Assembly: GCA_017534025.1 (NCBI GenBank)
Contig: JAFWDF010000087.1
Coordinates: forward strand, 1-11,207
DNA from: Bacillota bacterium
GTDB taxonomy: Bacteria; Bacillota; Clostridia; Peptostreptococcales; Anaerovoracaceae
Direction: 5' to 3'
Length of the DNA stretch: 11,207 bases
Position numbers and translations under genes: made by a program. The first letter of the stretch is position 1. Each line of letters starts with the position of its first letter. Positions 1 to 6,472 of this stretch are shown in pieces. Below the pieces are notes generated by a model. That model was not told where the DNA came from. It searched no databases and saw nothing but the letters and a program-made list of their open reading frames with translations.

Positions 1-1
1 A

Positions 2-262
2 AAATGTCCAGAAATCGGCGTGTTAGACATGGCGAACCCATGGTATTGGAAGCGATCTTTGGACATTTCATTTGAAATATTAAGGGGATGTCCACGGTGG
101 TGGACATCTGCCGCTGATTTGAACGGAAATGTCCAGAAATCAGAGGGTTAGGCAAGCCGAACCCATGGTATCAGAAGCGATTTTTGGACATTTCATCTGA
201 ATTATGAAAGGGATGTCCACAGGGGTGGACATCTGCCGGCGAATTGAAGGAAAATGTCCAAC
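2..262. repeat. Tandem 125-bp repeat made of palindromic arms
   Basis: Two units (about 2-126 and 127-251) align without gaps at a period of exactly 125 bp, roughly 85% identical by eye. A third copy begins at 252 but decays after its first arm. Each unit has four arms with the core TGTCCA/TGGACA. In unit 1, aaatgtcca (2-10) pairs with tggacattt (60-68). A 9-bp hairpin follows, gatgtccac-ggtg-gtggacatc (87-108). The same hairpin recurs at 212-233 with loop aggg. The loop and inter-arm sequence vary more than the stems. Because all arms share a core, alternative pairings are possible. There is no reading frame of note here; 252-305 holds only the decayed third copy and the end of the neighbouring gene's 3' flank. 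Function unknown: an intergenic palindromic repeat family, a structured RNA or a protein-binding array are all possible. Confidence 0.85.
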
Positions 263-305
263 GAACAGAGGCCTGGTCTTGGAAGCCGCTTTATGGGAAG
301 CCGTT

Positions 306-502
306 CTACCGGATCAAATCTTTAATGACCTCGCCGGCTATGATCAGGCCGGCAACAGAAGGGACGAACGACAGGGAGCCGGGTGACGGCCGTCTGGCAG
401 CGTCTGTTTCATCCGGCACTGCGGCGGTTTCCGGCAATGCAGTATTTTCCGGCGGCTCCTCCGGCAGGGGTGTTTGCGGAGGCTCTTTGGAATACACGAC
501 TT
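306..502 (-). pseudogene. tcdA: C-terminal part of tcdA, out of frame with the N-terminal part
   Basis: Read on the minus strand in the frame one base away from the upstream part, this stretch gives the typical end of the TcdA family: LKVVYSKEPP, a variable Pro/Glu-rich linker, then PGSLSFVPSVAGLIIAGEVI and a stop at 306-308. It has no ribosome site or start of its own at the junction; the first ATG (497) lies inside the conserved VVYSKE motif. It is therefore the displaced C-terminus of the gene at 503-1057, not a separate gene. Adding one base in the four-T run at 507-510 (plus strand) joins both parts into a 250-residue protein, the normal family length. Confidence 0.85.
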
Positions 503-1057
503 TCAGTTTTCAATTCCCAGCTTCCGGCATTCCCGGCGGATGATGCGGGCCAGTGGATCCACGGAGGTGTCGTGGATATCGGCCACTTCAAATTGCGTCG
601 GATCCAGCTTGTTGCCGGCGCCCATGGCGCTGATGACCGGCGTGCCTGCAGCCGCGGCGGCACGGATCAGTCCGAGTTTTCCTTTCACGGTATCAATGGC
701 GTCCACCACATAGTCATATTGGGAAAAATCAAAGAGTTCTTCCGTTTCCGGCAGGAAAAAAACTTTGTGCTTAGCTACCCGGCAAAGAGGATTGATTTCC
801 AGAATCCGCTCTTCCGCCACATCTACCTTATCCCTGCCAATTGTTTTTGTCGTGGCGATGATCTGGCGGTTCAGGTTGGAAAGACTGACCTGGTCGTGGT
901 CGACGATATCCAGTGCGCCAATGCCGCCGCGAACCAGTGCTTCCACAGCGAATCCGCCGACGCCGCCGACGCCGAACACGGCAACGCGGGCGTTATTTAA
1001 TTGTTCGACTGCGGCTTTTCCAAGCAGCCGCTCGGTTCTTGTCTGCCAGTTGTTCAT
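503..1057 (-). CDS. tcdA: tRNA threonylcarbamoyladenosine dehydratase, N-terminal part, frameshifted
   Basis: TcdA (YgdL/CsdL) is an E1/ThiF-like enzyme that uses ATP to cyclise t6A at position 37 of ANN-decoding tRNAs to ct6A. Visible motifs are the nucleotide-binding loop VFGVGGVGG (residues 28-36), DIVDHDQVSLSNLNRQ with the family SNLNRQ signature, the lysine of GRDKVDVAEERI, and VVDAIDTVKGK. The start at 1057 is backed by an AAGGAG site 6 nt upstream and an extended -10 promoter. The frame ends at a TGA (503-505) directly after RKLGIEN, where homologues continue KLKVVYSKE. That continuation lies in the next frame (306-502). A single-base loss in a short A run (minus strand) explains it: either a real inactivating mutation or a sequence error. 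It is monocistronic as far as can be seen. Identity is secure; whether it is functional is not. Confidence 0.9.
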   Translation of the reverse strand: MNNWQTRTERLLGKAAVEQLNNARVAVFGVGGVGGFAVEALVRGGIGALDIVDHDQVSLSNLNRQIIATTKTIGRDKVDVAEERILEINPLCRVAKHKVFFLPETEELFDFSQYDYVVDAIDTVKGKLGLIRAAAAAGTPVISAMGAGNKLDPTQFEVADIHDTSVDPLARIIRRECRKLGIEN

Positions 1058-1092
1058 AGCTGTCTCCTTGTGTTTCGCATGTCTGATGCCCC

Positions 1093-1101
1093 ATTATATC
1101 A
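1093..1101 (-). promoter_or_regulatory. Extended -10 promoter of tcdA
   Basis: On the minus strand the sequence reads TGATATAAT, an extended -10 element (TGnTATAAT), placed so that transcription would start about 30 nt before the tcdA ATG. No good -35 box is seen at 16-18 nt, which is common for extended -10 promoters. Confidence 0.6.
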
Positions 1102-1169
1102 TGAATCCGGAGCAGCGGAGGCAGGTAGTTGGGTGGAGCAGTCAATCTGAGCAGAGCCAGGGAAAAGAG

Positions 1170-1301
1170 CCGTGGGTCAACTTTTAAAATCAGGAGGAGC
1201 TTGCCCACTGTGGTGGGCAAGAATGGCGCGGCAGCGCAAAAAGACCCACGGAACGAACGGCGCAGGGCAGTTGGAACAGCGCCGGGAAAAATCCGCGGGT
1301 C
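1170..1301. repeat. Nested hairpin element related in design to the 125-bp repeat
   Basis: An outer 9-bp stem, ccgtgggtc (1170-1178) with gacccacgg (1243-1251), encloses a perfect 9-bp hairpin with a 4-nt loop, cttgcccac-tgtg-gtgggcaag (1200-1221). A further diverged arm, ccgcgggtc, lies at 1293-1301. It is preceded by gccgggaaaaat, echoing gccagggaaaag before the first arm, so part of the element seems duplicated. The inner hairpin has the same geometry as those at 87-108 and 212-233 and fits the shared form nnTGnCCAC-N4-GTGGnCAnn, with the differing positions changed on both sides of the stem. No gene is visible here on either strand. Confidence 0.7.
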
Positions 1302-1407
1302 CGGAGACGGCAGGCTGGAAATGTTTTTGCATTTTTTTGATTAACACTGCGTCACGGCGGGTAAAAATATGCCAAGTTGTGCCGCGGTGGCAGGTATGAG
1401 AGGATGT

Positions 1408-1440
1408 GAGCTTCCGGCATCCCGCCGGAAGCTTCTTTTA
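1408..1440 (+). terminator. Orphan intrinsic terminator upstream of lon
   Basis: A 9-bp GC-rich stem gcttccggc (1410-1418) / gccggaagc (1424-1432) with a 5-nt loop, extended by A-T and G-T pairs, is followed by ttctttta. No coding gene on the plus strand precedes it. It may therefore end a short non-coding transcript from the hairpin region at 1170-1301, or act as an attenuator of a distal lon promoter. The T run is interrupted, so termination strength is uncertain. Confidence 0.55.
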
Positions 1441-1450
1441 AACAGAGGGG

Positions 1451-1477
1451 TTGGCACTCAAAGAGTGCAAGTGCTGA
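1451..1477 (+). promoter_or_regulatory. CIRCE-type operator (HrcA binding site) before lon
   Basis: The 27-bp site reads TTGGCACTC-N9-AAGTGCTGA. The consensus CIRCE element is TTAGCACTC-N9-GAGTGCTAA. The left arm matches at 8 of 9 positions, the right arm at 7 of 9, and the spacer is exactly 9 nt. HrcA is the repressor of groE and dnaK heat-shock operons in Firmicutes. The site lies 215 bp upstream of the lon ATG with no other gene between, so HrcA control of lon is the natural inference. No convincing -35/-10 pair was found next to it. Confidence 0.7.
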
Positions 1478-1500
1478 CAGAAGTTATGCCGGCCAGTTCC

Positions 1501-1605
1501 GCAGAGTACAGTAGCGCCAGCAGCCGGCCGGCTCTGCCGAGTGCAGTGGCGCCGGCAGCCTGCAGATCCGCAATCCGGCATAAAGGCCTGGCGGCGCCGG
1601 CAGCC
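1501..1605 (+). repeat. GC-rich imperfect repeats in the lon leader
   Basis: The core gcgcc(a/g)gcagcc occurs three times: in the unit starting at 1501, in the unit starting at 1536 (about 25 bp similar, period 35) and again at 1591-1605. The stretch is also rich in self-complementary GCCGGC sequence, so the lon leader RNA can probably fold strongly. A TATTAT box at 1621-1626 has no matching -35 box. Function unknown. Confidence 0.5.
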
Positions 1606-1692
1606 GGTGAATCAGCGGCTTATTATAGATTGCAGGGCAGGAGCCCGTACCGGCCGCGGCATCATTACCATAAATAACACAAGGAGGAAATC

Positions 1693-3993
1693 ATGGCAGT
1701 ATTACCTATATATAACGTGATCACCGTTCCCGACACCAACATATATTTCAAATCGGATGTCTATCAGAAGCTGACCGGGAAATATCCGACTGTGGACGAG
1801 CGGGTGACCATGATCGTTGCAAAAGACGATATTCCGCGCCGGGACATGACGAACGACAGTTTTTATCCGATCGGCATCACCGGGACCATTACCGACGTTA
1901 ATGGTGCCGGCTACCTGGTCATTAATCTGAAGTACCGGGTCGATATCGAAGAAGTGGCAGTGATCAACCATAATACCATCAGCCTTTCCATTTCCAGGAG
2001 AAATGACATTGAAGACCTGGAAGAAGAGGCGGCGCTGGAACGCCTCAATGCCGCGAAGGCGGCCATTATCCGCTTCAGTGAGGATAAGCCATGGGGGCAG
2101 ATGATGCGCAGCCAGGCAGCCAAATGGAGCAATATCGGACAGATTGCGGCGGCCATGTCGCCGTGGATGATCAATTCCAACAAAGAGCGCTACGATATTC
2201 TGGCGGAGGACAGCCTGCAGGCCAGGTCGGAAATGCTCTCGAAGCTGGTCATGGAAAACCTGGAATTCTCCCGTGTGCAGGCGGAGGCGAAAAATGCCCA
2301 GGAAGAGGATTATCAGAAAATCTACCGGGAATCCGCCATTAAGAAGCAGATGGAATATCTGCAGAAGGAACTGGATGAACTGCATCCGGAAAATGTATCG
2401 GATATCCGCCGCATGGAAATCCGGGTGGAAGAGTCCGGCATGAATGAAATGGCCCGCAAGGAAGCGGACAAGGTGCTGGCCAGGCTGAAGGCCCAGGGAC
2501 AGCAGGGCGCGGAATCCGGCATGCTGTACGATTATCTGGATTATCTGACGTCTCTGCCGTGGAACAGGGAAGACCCTGTGAAAATGCCGATCGACGAGTC
2601 GGAGAGAATCCTGGAAGAGGATCATTACGGGCTGGCCAAGGTGAAAAAGAGAATCCTTCAGCAGATTGCGGTCATGAGCCTGAAGGGCAGTCAGTCCGGC
2701 TCCATCATCCTGTTTGTCGGCGCGCCGGGGACCGGGAAGACCAGCATCGGCCGCAGCATTGCCAGAGCGCTGAACCGCGAATACGTCCGCGTCAGCCTGG
2801 GCGGCGCCCGGGACGAAGCGGATATCCGGGGGCACAGAAGAACCTATATCGGCGCGATGCCGGGACGGATCATTGACGGCATTCAGAAGTGCGGCGTTTC
2901 CAATCCGGTCATGGTGCTGGACGAAGTCGATAAGCTGGGCATTTCCTATAATGGCGATCCGGCCAGTGCCCTGCTGGAAGTACTGGATCCGGAGCAGAAC
3001 AATACCTTTACGGATCATTATCTGAATGTGCCGTATGACCTGTCGGATGTGCTGTTTATCTGCACGGCCAACAGCCTGGAAACGATTCCGGAGCCGCTGC
3101 TGAACCGTATGGAAGTCATTCAGTTCCAGGGCTATACACAGAGTGAAAAAGAAGAAATCGCCCTCCGGCATCTGCTGCCGAAGGCGATGGAAGCCGTCGG
3201 AATCGACGGGGAGCGCCTGCAGGTGGATGAGGAAGCGATCGCGCTGACGATTTCGGACTACACGCGGGAGGCAGGAGTCCGGGGCCTGAAGAAGCGGATG
3301 GATATGCTCTGCCGGACGGCGGCGGTGGAACTGGTTCGGGATCCGGAACAGACGATTCATGTGACCGTCGAAAATCTGAGGGATTATCTGGACGATGTGC
3401 CGATGCACCACAAGGACATCCGGGAAGCCGGACAGCCGGGCGTTGTAACAGGTCTGGCATGGACCAGCGTAGGCGGTGAAATTCTGGATATCGAGACCAT
3501 GTTCTCCAAGGGCAGCGGCAAGATTCAGATCACCGGCCGTCTGGGCGATGTGATGAAAGAATCCGCGCAGATTGCGGTCAGCATGGTGAAGCATCTGTAT
3601 CCGAAAAAAGCGGAACTCTTCTCGGAAAATGACCTGCATATTCACGTGCCGGACGGCGCGACGCCGAAGGATGGTCCTTCTGCAGGCATTACGCTGACCA
3701 CGGCGCTGGCTTCGCTTGTGAATGGCATTGCCGTCAGTCCGACCGTGGCCATGACCGGCGAAATATCCCTGCAGGGCAATGTCAAGCCGATCGGCGGTCT
3801 GCCGGAGAAGCTGATGGCCGGGCTGCGTGCCGGTGTGAAGACGGTCTTCATTCCGAAGGATAATGTGGAGGATCTGCGGGATGTTCCGCAGGAAGTGAAG
3901 GATGCGCTGGAGATTGTTCCGGTGCGCACTATCGGAGAAGTACTGGATCATCTGGGAATCCACCACGAGGAGCCGGAACTGCTGGCAATCTGA
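1693..3993 (+). CDS. lon: ATP-dependent protease Lon (LonA type)
   Basis: Lon is a cytoplasmic homo-hexameric AAA+ serine protease that degrades misfolded and specific regulatory proteins. The 766 residues follow the LonA order: a substrate-binding N domain (1 to about 200, diverged at the very start), a coiled coil ending in the conserved SLPWN (287-291), and an AAA+ module with Walker A GAPGTGKTS (343-351) and Walker B VMVLDEVD (406-413). The C-terminal protease domain has catalytic Ser663 in DGPSAG and Lys706 in PEKLMAG, 43 residues apart as in E. coli Lon. The length is close to the usual 770-820. The ATG is set by AAGGAGG five nt upstream. A CIRCE-type operator lies upstream and a strong terminator follows, so it is probably a single-gene, heat-shock-controlled unit. 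The opposite strand is open over most of the gene, but this is a coding-bias shadow. Confidence 0.98.
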   Translation: MAVLPIYNVITVPDTNIYFKSDVYQKLTGKYPTVDERVTMIVAKDDIPRRDMTNDSFYPIGITGTITDVNGAGYLVINLKYRVDIEEVAVINHNTISLSISRRNDIEDLEEEAALERLNAAKAAIIRFSEDKPWGQMMRSQAAKWSNIGQIAAAMSPWMINSNKERYDILAEDSLQARSEMLSKLVMENLEFSRVQAEAKNAQEEDYQKIYRESAIKKQMEYLQKELDELHPENVSDIRRMEIRVEESGMNEMARKEADKVLARLKAQGQQGAESGMLYDYLDYLTSLPWNREDPVKMPIDESERILEEDHYGLAKVKKRILQQIAVMSLKGSQSGSIILFVGAPGTGKTSIGRSIARALNREYVRVSLGGARDEADIRGHRRTYIGAMPGRIIDGIQKCGVSNPVMVLDEVDKLGISYNGDPASALLEVLDPEQNNTFTDHYLNVPYDLSDVLFICTANSLETIPEPLLNRMEVIQFQGYTQSEKEEIALRHLLPKAMEAVGIDGERLQVDEEAIALTISDYTREAGVRGLKKRMDMLCRTAAVELVRDPEQTIHVTVENLRDYLDDVPMHHKDIREAGQPGVVTGLAWTSVGGEILDIETMFSKGSGKIQITGRLGDVMKESAQIAVSMVKHLYPKKAELFSENDLHIHVPDGATPKDGPSAGITLTTALASLVNGIAVSPTVAMTGEISLQGNVKPIGGLPEKLMAGLRAGVKTVFIPKDNVEDLRDVPQEVKDALEIVPVRTIGEVLDHLGIHHEEPELLAI

Positions 3994-4042
3994 GACGTTT
4001 AAAACGCGTCATTCTGAATAACATAACTCTCTTTTATATCAG

Positions 4043-4078
4043 GCTGTTGCTCTTTTGCAAAAGAGCGACAGCTTTTTT
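4043..4078 (+). terminator. Intrinsic terminator of lon
   Basis: A 14-bp stem (one G-T pair), gctgttgctctttt / aaaagagcgacagc, with a 2-nt loop is followed by six T residues. It begins about 50 nt after the lon stop codon. Confidence 0.92.
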
Positions 4079-4098
4079 AGTGTACTAAGCGGGGAAAG

Positions 4099-4107
4099 TG
4101 CTATAAT
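4099..4107 (+). promoter_or_regulatory. Extended -10 promoter of the M48-like protease gene
   Basis: TGCTATAAT is a perfect extended -10 element, just after the lon terminator and about 100 nt before the start codon at 4205. No good -35 box is present. The leader contains a 6-bp hairpin, cggttc-N6-gaaccg, immediately before the ribosome site. Confidence 0.65.
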
Positions 4108-4204
4108 AATCGAAAAGAGCAAGATTAACTGACAGAAAACGAGCCGGAAAAATTGAAAGGATTTCCGTTTCGGATACGGTTCCTGCGTGAACCGGGAGGC
4201 AGCC

Positions 4205-6307
4205 ATGAATGAAGTAACTACTCAGATTCGTTTCCGAACGCCGCTTCTTATACTCCTTGCCATTGGACTGACCTGTGCAGCGCTGGGCGCGGGAATTGTC
4301 ATCGGCGGGCAGTTTGATATCCCGAATGCAGTGTTGATTACAGGAATGGTGATCAGTATTCTGCTGCCCTTTGTCCTGGCCGGAATAAGCTTTTACAGCA
4401 CGTCCCGGCATTATGCCGCCCGGGAAGCCATGGACCCGGCAGAGGTACGGGAATTTCTGCTGGCTCACCGGGACCGTTCGAAGGACCTGGCTTCCGCAAA
4501 ACGGGATGTTCTGGATGTTCTGTGGCGCCGCAATAACCGCTTCGCGGCAGGTATGGTGCTGTTGTCCCTGCTGATCACTTTTCTATCCGGGATCTGCGTC
4601 ATGCGTTTCGTTACGGCAAAGCTGTCGTTTCTCGGAGTCATCAGCGCATTCCTGCTGCTTGCCGCGCTGACCCGGTGGCGGTTCCGGCCATCCCGCAAAT
4701 GGTACAGAGAGTGGGACTATACGGAGGAAGAAGACTATCCGGCCATCTATGCCGTGGTCCGGCGGGCGGCGGATGCCCTCGGTTGTACGGAGCCTTTTTA
4801 CATAGACCTGCTGCCGGATGCCAATGCGGGCATAGCCCGGATGCGGGATGATTATTCCGTGCAGCTGGGTGCCGTGCTCCTCGGCCTGCTCAGTGAAAAG
4901 GAACTGTATCAGGTAATGCTGCACGAGTTTGCTCACGTAAAGGGGCGGGAAGACCAGCGGGAATGGGATTATTATTCCTGGCTGCAAAGCGACGCCTGTG
5001 ATACCGGCATTCTGCCGGTGGATGTGTTTGCGTCCTTCTTGTTTCTCCGGCCGGAGACGCAGTATGAGGAGGAATTCGAGTTATATCGCTTTGCGGTGTC
5101 CCTGGAGGAAGAAACGCGGGCGGACCATGCCGCAAAAGAACTGGGCAGTGCGGAAGCCGCGGCATCGCTGCTGCTGAAATTGAAATATACAGAGCTGTAC
5201 GAGTATGAGACAAATCTGGAGGATGCTCTCTGGAAGGATACTCTGGAAGAATGGGTGCGAAGCAGTGTTTCGGGGAAAATCGAAGCCATCCGCGCGGCGG
5301 CACAGGAGAGAAAAGCGTTCTATGATTCCTTAATTGCCGCGGAGATCATGCCGGAGGAGCTGTCCCATCCGATTGTCCGGCTTCGGTTGGAAACACTGGG
5401 ATATGGGAATCCGGAACAGTGGAAGGAGCTGCCGGACTGGACCGGTGCCGGCCGTACGGGGTCCGGGCAGGATCCTTATCGCGCAGAGGTGGAAAAGGCG
5501 ATCCGCAATACGGAAAACGCCATGCTGGATGAGGAATCGGCAGAAGAATATCTGCAGAGTCGCAGGGAAATGCTGGAAGTCCTTTCCGCCTGGGAAGAAA
5601 AGGGCTGCCCGGTGCAGGAAGCAGAGTATCCCGACGTGCTGGAGACCCTGCAGGCACTGGGCCGCAGCCGGGAAATGGAAGCCTTCGCCGACCGGGTTCT
5701 GGCGGAATTGCCGGAAAAAGCCAGCCGCAGCTATGCAAGGTATATGAAAGGCTGCCACCTTCTCCATGACTGGGATGAAACGGGGCTGGACATGATCTGG
5801 CAGTCGATTGAAGATAATGGAAACTTCATGGAGGAAGGCCTGTCGGAAATCGGCCTGTTCTGTGCGCTGACCGGCAATGAAAAGGGAATGGCAAGGTTCC
5901 TGGAACAGGGGCTGGAAGAGGAACGGAAGAAAAAGGAAATCTACGATAAACTGGATGATCTGAGCAGTTCGGATCATCTGACCGGAGAAACGCTGCCGGA
6001 AGAACTGGCAAACCGGATTCTTTCCTATATCAGGGAAATGGATGAAGGGCAGTTTGATACGATTTACCTGCTCCATAAAGATATTAAGGAAGACTTTTCA
6101 GTCAGTCCGATGATTGTCCGCTTTTCTGCGTCGGCAGATGAAAACCAGATCTGGGATTCCATGCACCGGATTTTCCGTGTGCTGGACAGCGGCGTGGATG
6201 ACTGGCAGTTCTCTCTGTTCGAATACGGGGAAGTCGCTTCCGTGAAACCGGAAAAGATACCGGGCAGCATTTTTTATATGCCGGCGACTGAAAAAGAGAC
6301 GCTGTAG
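4205..6307 (+). CDS. Membrane-anchored M48-like zinc metallopeptidase with helical C-terminal region
   Basis: The 700-residue protein has four predicted membrane segments in its first 160 residues (about 13-34, 42-64, 113-133, 139-157). A peptidase region of the M48 (HtpX/Ste24) kind follows: LGAVLLGLLSEKELYQVMLHEFAHVKG carries the zinc motif HEFAH (His240, Glu241, His244), and the third ligand is probably Glu303 in EEETRADHA (ExxAD). M48 enzymes cleave membrane or membrane-proximal proteins, with the active site usually on the cytoplasmic face. The remaining 390 residues are charged and probably helical, possibly TPR-like, with no family I recognise. This makes the protein about twice the length of HtpX. 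ATG 4205 has GGGAGG 5 nt upstream, whereas the in-frame GTG at 4187 has no ribosome site. Its substrate is unknown. A role in membrane quality control next to lon is only an inference. Confidence 0.85.
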   Translation: MNEVTTQIRFRTPLLILLAIGLTCAALGAGIVIGGQFDIPNAVLITGMVISILLPFVLAGISFYSTSRHYAAREAMDPAEVREFLLAHRDRSKDLASAKRDVLDVLWRRNNRFAAGMVLLSLLITFLSGICVMRFVTAKLSFLGVISAFLLLAALTRWRFRPSRKWYREWDYTEEEDYPAIYAVVRRAADALGCTEPFYIDLLPDANAGIARMRDDYSVQLGAVLLGLLSEKELYQVMLHEFAHVKGREDQREWDYYSWLQSDACDTGILPVDVFASFLFLRPETQYEEEFELYRFAVSLEEETRADHAAKELGSAEAAASLLLKLKYTELYEYETNLEDALWKDTLEEWVRSSVSGKIEAIRAAAQERKAFYDSLIAAEIMPEELSHPIVRLRLETLGYGNPEQWKELPDWTGAGRTGSGQDPYRAEVEKAIRNTENAMLDEESAEEYLQSRREMLEVLSAWEEKGCPVQEAEYPDVLETLQALGRSREMEAFADRVLAELPEKASRSYARYMKGCHLLHDWDETGLDMIWQSIEDNGNFMEEGLSEIGLFCALTGNEKGMARFLEQGLEEERKKKEIYDKLDDLSSSDHLTGETLPEELANRILSYIREMDEGQFDTIYLLHKDIKEDFSVSPMIVRFSASADENQIWDSMHRIFRVLDSGVDDWQFSLFEYGEVASVKPEKIPGSIFYMPATEKETL

Positions 6308-6373
6308 CTGCAGCAGCAGGCAGCGAAGAGCATGTGAAGGGGCCGGAAAAAGCACCGGCGGCCGTGAATACAG

Positions 6374-6418
6374 AAAAACTGCAGACCGGGAAGATCTTTC
6401 CCGTTGTCTGCAGTTTTT
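6374..6418. terminator. Bidirectional terminator between convergent genes
   Basis: A 13-bp outer stem, aaaaactgcagac (6374-6386) with gtctgcagttttt (6406-6418), plus an inner cgggaa/ttcccg stem, forms a long hairpin. T runs close the plus-strand end. The A run at its left gives the same on the minus strand, so it can serve both the protease gene and the convergent transpeptidase gene. Confidence 0.88.
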
Positions 6419-6472
6419 GTTTTGTTATATTAATGCCATAGCCGGTGGAAAGGCCGCTTCGTTTTGTATTCT

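Noticed and set aside
2..251. Possible CRISPR array
   Set aside because: Units are 125 bp and similar along their whole length, with no short repeat plus unrelated spacer pattern and no cas genes.
383..1000. A 205-residue plus-strand frame opposite tcdA
   Set aside because: Antisense shadow of the conserved TcdA motifs; no ribosome site and no protein-like pattern.
1369..1677. A 102-residue plus-strand frame before lon
   Set aside because: It runs through a terminator, the CIRCE-type operator and GC-rich repeats; composition is Ala/Arg/Ser-rich with no ribosome site.
1702..3966. A 754-residue open frame on the strand opposite lon
   Set aside because: It mirrors lon codon by codon, has no family content and no ribosome site; it is an effect of strong codon bias.
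5330..6076. A 248-residue minus-strand frame inside the M48-like protease gene
   Set aside because: Shadow of the real plus-strand gene, rich in His, Phe and Pro without domains.
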